NCBI RefSeq assembly: GCF_023856365.1
Contig: NC_064548.1
Span: 24,657,289-24,721,288 of the forward strand
Direction of reading: 5' to 3'
DNA length: 64,000 nt
DNA from: Brienomyrus brachyistius
Lineage: Eukaryota; Chordata; Actinopteri; Osteoglossiformes; Mormyridae
Part shown: positions 61,141 to 64,000 of the stretch, one piece after another
Layout of the letters: every line of letters starts with the position of its first letter
How positions within the stretch are numbered: position 1 is the first letter of the stretch
Position numbers and translations under genes: made by a program
The notes under the pieces: model-generated
Told to the model about the DNA's origin: nothing
The model's database searches: none
The model's input: only the letters and a program-made list of their open reading frames with translations

Positions 61141-64000
61141 CTGGTGCACAAACAGTAGGGGGCACACTTAATCCAGAATACAGACACTAGGGAGTGCAAT
61201 TACTTTGGTCCACAGACACTAGGGGGCACACTTACTCTGGTGCACAGACAATAAGGTGCACACTTACTCTGGTGTGCAGACACTAGGAGGCACACTTTCT
61301 CCAGCCCACAGACACTACGGAGCACACATACTCCGGCTCACAGATACTAGGGAGCAGACATACTCCGGCCCACAGACACTAGGGAGCACATATACTCCGG
61401 CCCACAGACACTAGGGAGCACACATACTCCGGCTTACAGACACTAGGGAGCACACATACTCTGGCCCACAGACACTAGGGAGCACACATACTCCGGCTTA
61501 CAGACACTAGGGAGCACACATACTCTGGCCCACAGACACTAGGGAGCACACATACTCCGGCCCACAGACACTGGGGAGCACAGATACTCCGGCCCACAGA
61601 CACTAGGGAGCGCACATACTCCGCCTTACAGAAACTAGGGAGCAGACATACTCCAGCCCACGGATACTAGGGAGCACACTTACTCCGGCTTACAGACACT
61701 AGGGAGCACACATACTCCGGCCCACAGACACTAGGGAGCAGACATACTCCGGCCCACAGACACTAGGGAGCACACATACTCCGGCTTACAGACACTAGGG
61801 AGCACACATACTCCGGCCCACAGACACTAGGGAGCACACATACTCCGGCCCACAGACACTGGGGAGCACAGATACTCCGGCCCACAGACACTAGGGAGCG
61901 CACATACTCCGGTTTACTGACACTAGGGAGCACACATACTCCGGCCCACAGACACTAGGGAGCACACATACTCCGGCCCACAGACACTGGGGAGCACAGA
62001 TATTCTGGCCCACAGACACTAGGGAGCGCACATACTCCGGCTCACAGACACTAGAGAGCACACATACTCCGGCTCACAGACACTAGGGAGCAGACATCCC
62101 CCGGCCCACAGACACTAGGGAGCACACATACTCCGGCTTACAGACACTAGGGAGCACACATACTCCGGCCCACAGACACTAGGGAGCACACATACTCCGG
62201 CCCACAGACACTGGGGAGCACAGATACTCCGGCCCACAGACACTAGGGAGCGCACATACTCCGGTTTACTGACACTAGGGAGCACACATACTCCGGCCCA
62301 CAGACACTAGGGAGCACACATACTCCGGCCCACAGACACTGGGGAGCACAGATATTCTGGCCCACAGACACTAGGGAGCGCACATACTCCGGCTCACAGA
62401 CACTAGAGAGCACACATACTCCGGCTCACAGACACTAGGGAGCAGACATCCCCCGGCCCACAGACACTAGGGAGCACACATACTCCGGCCCACAGACACT
62501 AGGGAGCGCACATACTCCGGCTTACAGAAACTAGGGAGCAGACATACTCCAGCCCACGGATACTAGGGAGCACACTTACTCCGGCTTACAGACACTAGGG
62601 AGCACACATACTCCGGCCCACAGACACTAGGGAGCAGACATACTCCGGCCCACAGACACTAGGGAGCACACATACTCCGGCTTACAGACACTAGGGAGCA
62701 CACATACTCCGGCCCACAGACACTAGGGAGCACACATACTCCGGCCCACAGACACTGGGGAGCACAGATACTCCGGCCCACAGACACTAGGGAGCGCACA
62801 TACTCCGGTTTACTGACACTAGGGAGCACACATACTCCGGCCCACAGACACTAGGGAGCACACATACTCCGGCCCACAGACACTGGGGAGCACAGATATT
62901 CTGGCCCACAGACACTAGGGAGCGCACATACTCCGGCTCACAGACACTAGAGAGCACACATACTCCGGCTCACAGACACTAGGGAGCAGACATCCCCCGG
63001 CCCACAGACACTAGGGAGCACACATACTCCGGCCCACAGACACAAGGGAGCACACATACTCCGGCTTACAGACACTAGGGAGCACACTTACTCCGGCTTA
63101 CAGACACTAGGGAGCACACATACTCCGGCCCACAGACACTAGGGAGCAGACATACTCCGGCCCACAGACACTAGGGAGCACACATACTCCGGCTTACAGA
63201 CACTAGGGAGCACACATACTCCGGCCCACAGACACTAGGGAGCACACATACTCCGGCCCACAGACACTGGGGAGCACAGATACTCCGGCCCACAGACACT
63301 AGGGAGCGCACATACTCCGGTTTACTGACACTAGGGAGCACACATACTCCGGCCCACAGACACTAGGGAGCACACATACTCCGGCCCACAGACACTGGGG
63401 AGCACAGATATTCTGGCCCACAGACACTAGGGAGCGCACATACTCCGGCTCACAGACACTAGAGAGCACACATACTCCGGCTCACAGACACTAGGGAGCA
63501 GACATCCCCCGGCCCACAGACACTAGGGAGCACACATACTCCGGCCCACAGACACTAGGGAGCACACATACTCCGGCTTACAGACACTAGGGAGCACACA
63601 TACTCCGGCCCACAGACACTAGGGAGCACACATACTCCGGCCCACAGACACTGGGGAGCACAGATACTCCGGCCCACAGACACTAGGGAGCGCACATACT
63701 CCGGCTTACAGAAACTAGGGAGCAGACATACTCCAGCCCACGGATACTAGGGAGCACACTTACTCCGGCTTACAGACACTAGGGAGCACACATACTCCGG
63801 CCCACAGACACTAGGGAGCAGACATACTCCGGCCCACAGACACTAGGGAGCACACATACTCCGGCTTACAGACACTAGGGAGCACACATACTCCGGCCCA
63901 CAGACACTAGGGAGCAGACATACTCCGGCCCACAGACACTAGGGAGCACACATACTCTGGCTTACAGACACTAGGGAGCACACATACTCCGGCCCACAGA
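61141..64000 (+). repeat. 32-bp minisatellite, about 89 units, runs off the window
   Basis: The unit CACAGACACTAGGGAGCACA plus CATACTCCGGCC recurs every 32 bases from about 61330 to the last base, in perfect register: marker variants are spaced by exact multiples of 32. The first five or so units (61141-61330) are diverged in sequence and spacing and mark the original edge. Variant units (CTTACAGAAACTAGGG, GGTTTACTGACACT, AGACATCCCCCGG) recur in the same order in blocks, showing higher-order repeats, for example 896 bases (28 units) between 61631 and 62527. The right end is not in the window, so total length is unknown. Confidence 0.95.

Noticed and set aside
61141..64000. Regularly spaced short repeats considered as a CRISPR array
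   Set aside because: The whole 32-base unit repeats, there are no unique spacers, and the sequence context is a vertebrate genome. It is a minisatellite. The same applies at 13250-13880 and 21567-22459.

Overview
This 64 kb window looks like non-coding genomic DNA from a ray-finned fish, most likely a teleost. Three things point that way: several dispersed repeat types I recognise from fish genomes (tRNA-derived SINEs ending in CATC/GATG tails, hAT-type miniature elements, LINE-derived pieces), very many simple repeats ((CATC)n, (CA)n, (GATA)n, long poly-G and poly-C runs), and no compact bacterial-style gene layout. I found no protein-coding exon I can support. The longest open frames (about 120-190 codons) lie in repeats, in CpG-rich or low-complexity DNA, or lack any recognisable domain.

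Layout. From 1 to 13 kb, single-copy-looking DNA is broken by a 20-bp minisatellite (3231-3712), a 305-bp hAT-type miniature element (5746-6050), a (CATC)n tract with a SINE remnant (7315-7470), a 201-bp fold-back hAT element (8895-9095) and a SINE carrying a nested fold-back element (10367-10925). From 13 to 28 kb the repeats are denser: a 42-bp minisatellite with an alternating two-unit pattern (13250-13880), a GCAG/GATA compound microsatellite (17499-17604), a LINE-like tail with an internal duplication joined by telomere-type hexamers (20288-20565), a SINE whose middle has become nineteen 47-bp units (21403-22485), three further tRNA-like SINEs (23945-26010), and (CA)n and (CATC)n arrays. 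From 28 to 36 kb there is a LINE relic and a 43-bp minisatellite in otherwise quiet DNA. From 36.5 to 38.5 kb lies an approximately 1.9 kb array of telomere-like CCCTAA hexamers with a short spacer, grown inside a dispersed repeat whose unexpanded relative sits at 26.4 kb. From 39 to 61 kb is mostly quiet DNA with a second, oppositely oriented copy of the 5.7 kb element, two SINEs, CpG-dense patches and G-run tracts. From 61.14 kb to the window end is a 32-bp minisatellite of roughly 89 units that continues beyond the window.

Interpretation. There is no gene set working together. The main theme is local tandem expansion, often of a segment inside an older mobile element. Long single-copy stretches rich in TAATTA-type, POU-like, CCAAT and E-box motifs would suit a regulatory gene desert beside a developmental gene, but that is inference and needs alignment with other fishes. 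Calls of repeat families come from recognition of consensus-like phrases and visible Pol III box or terminal-inverted-repeat structure, not from a database search.
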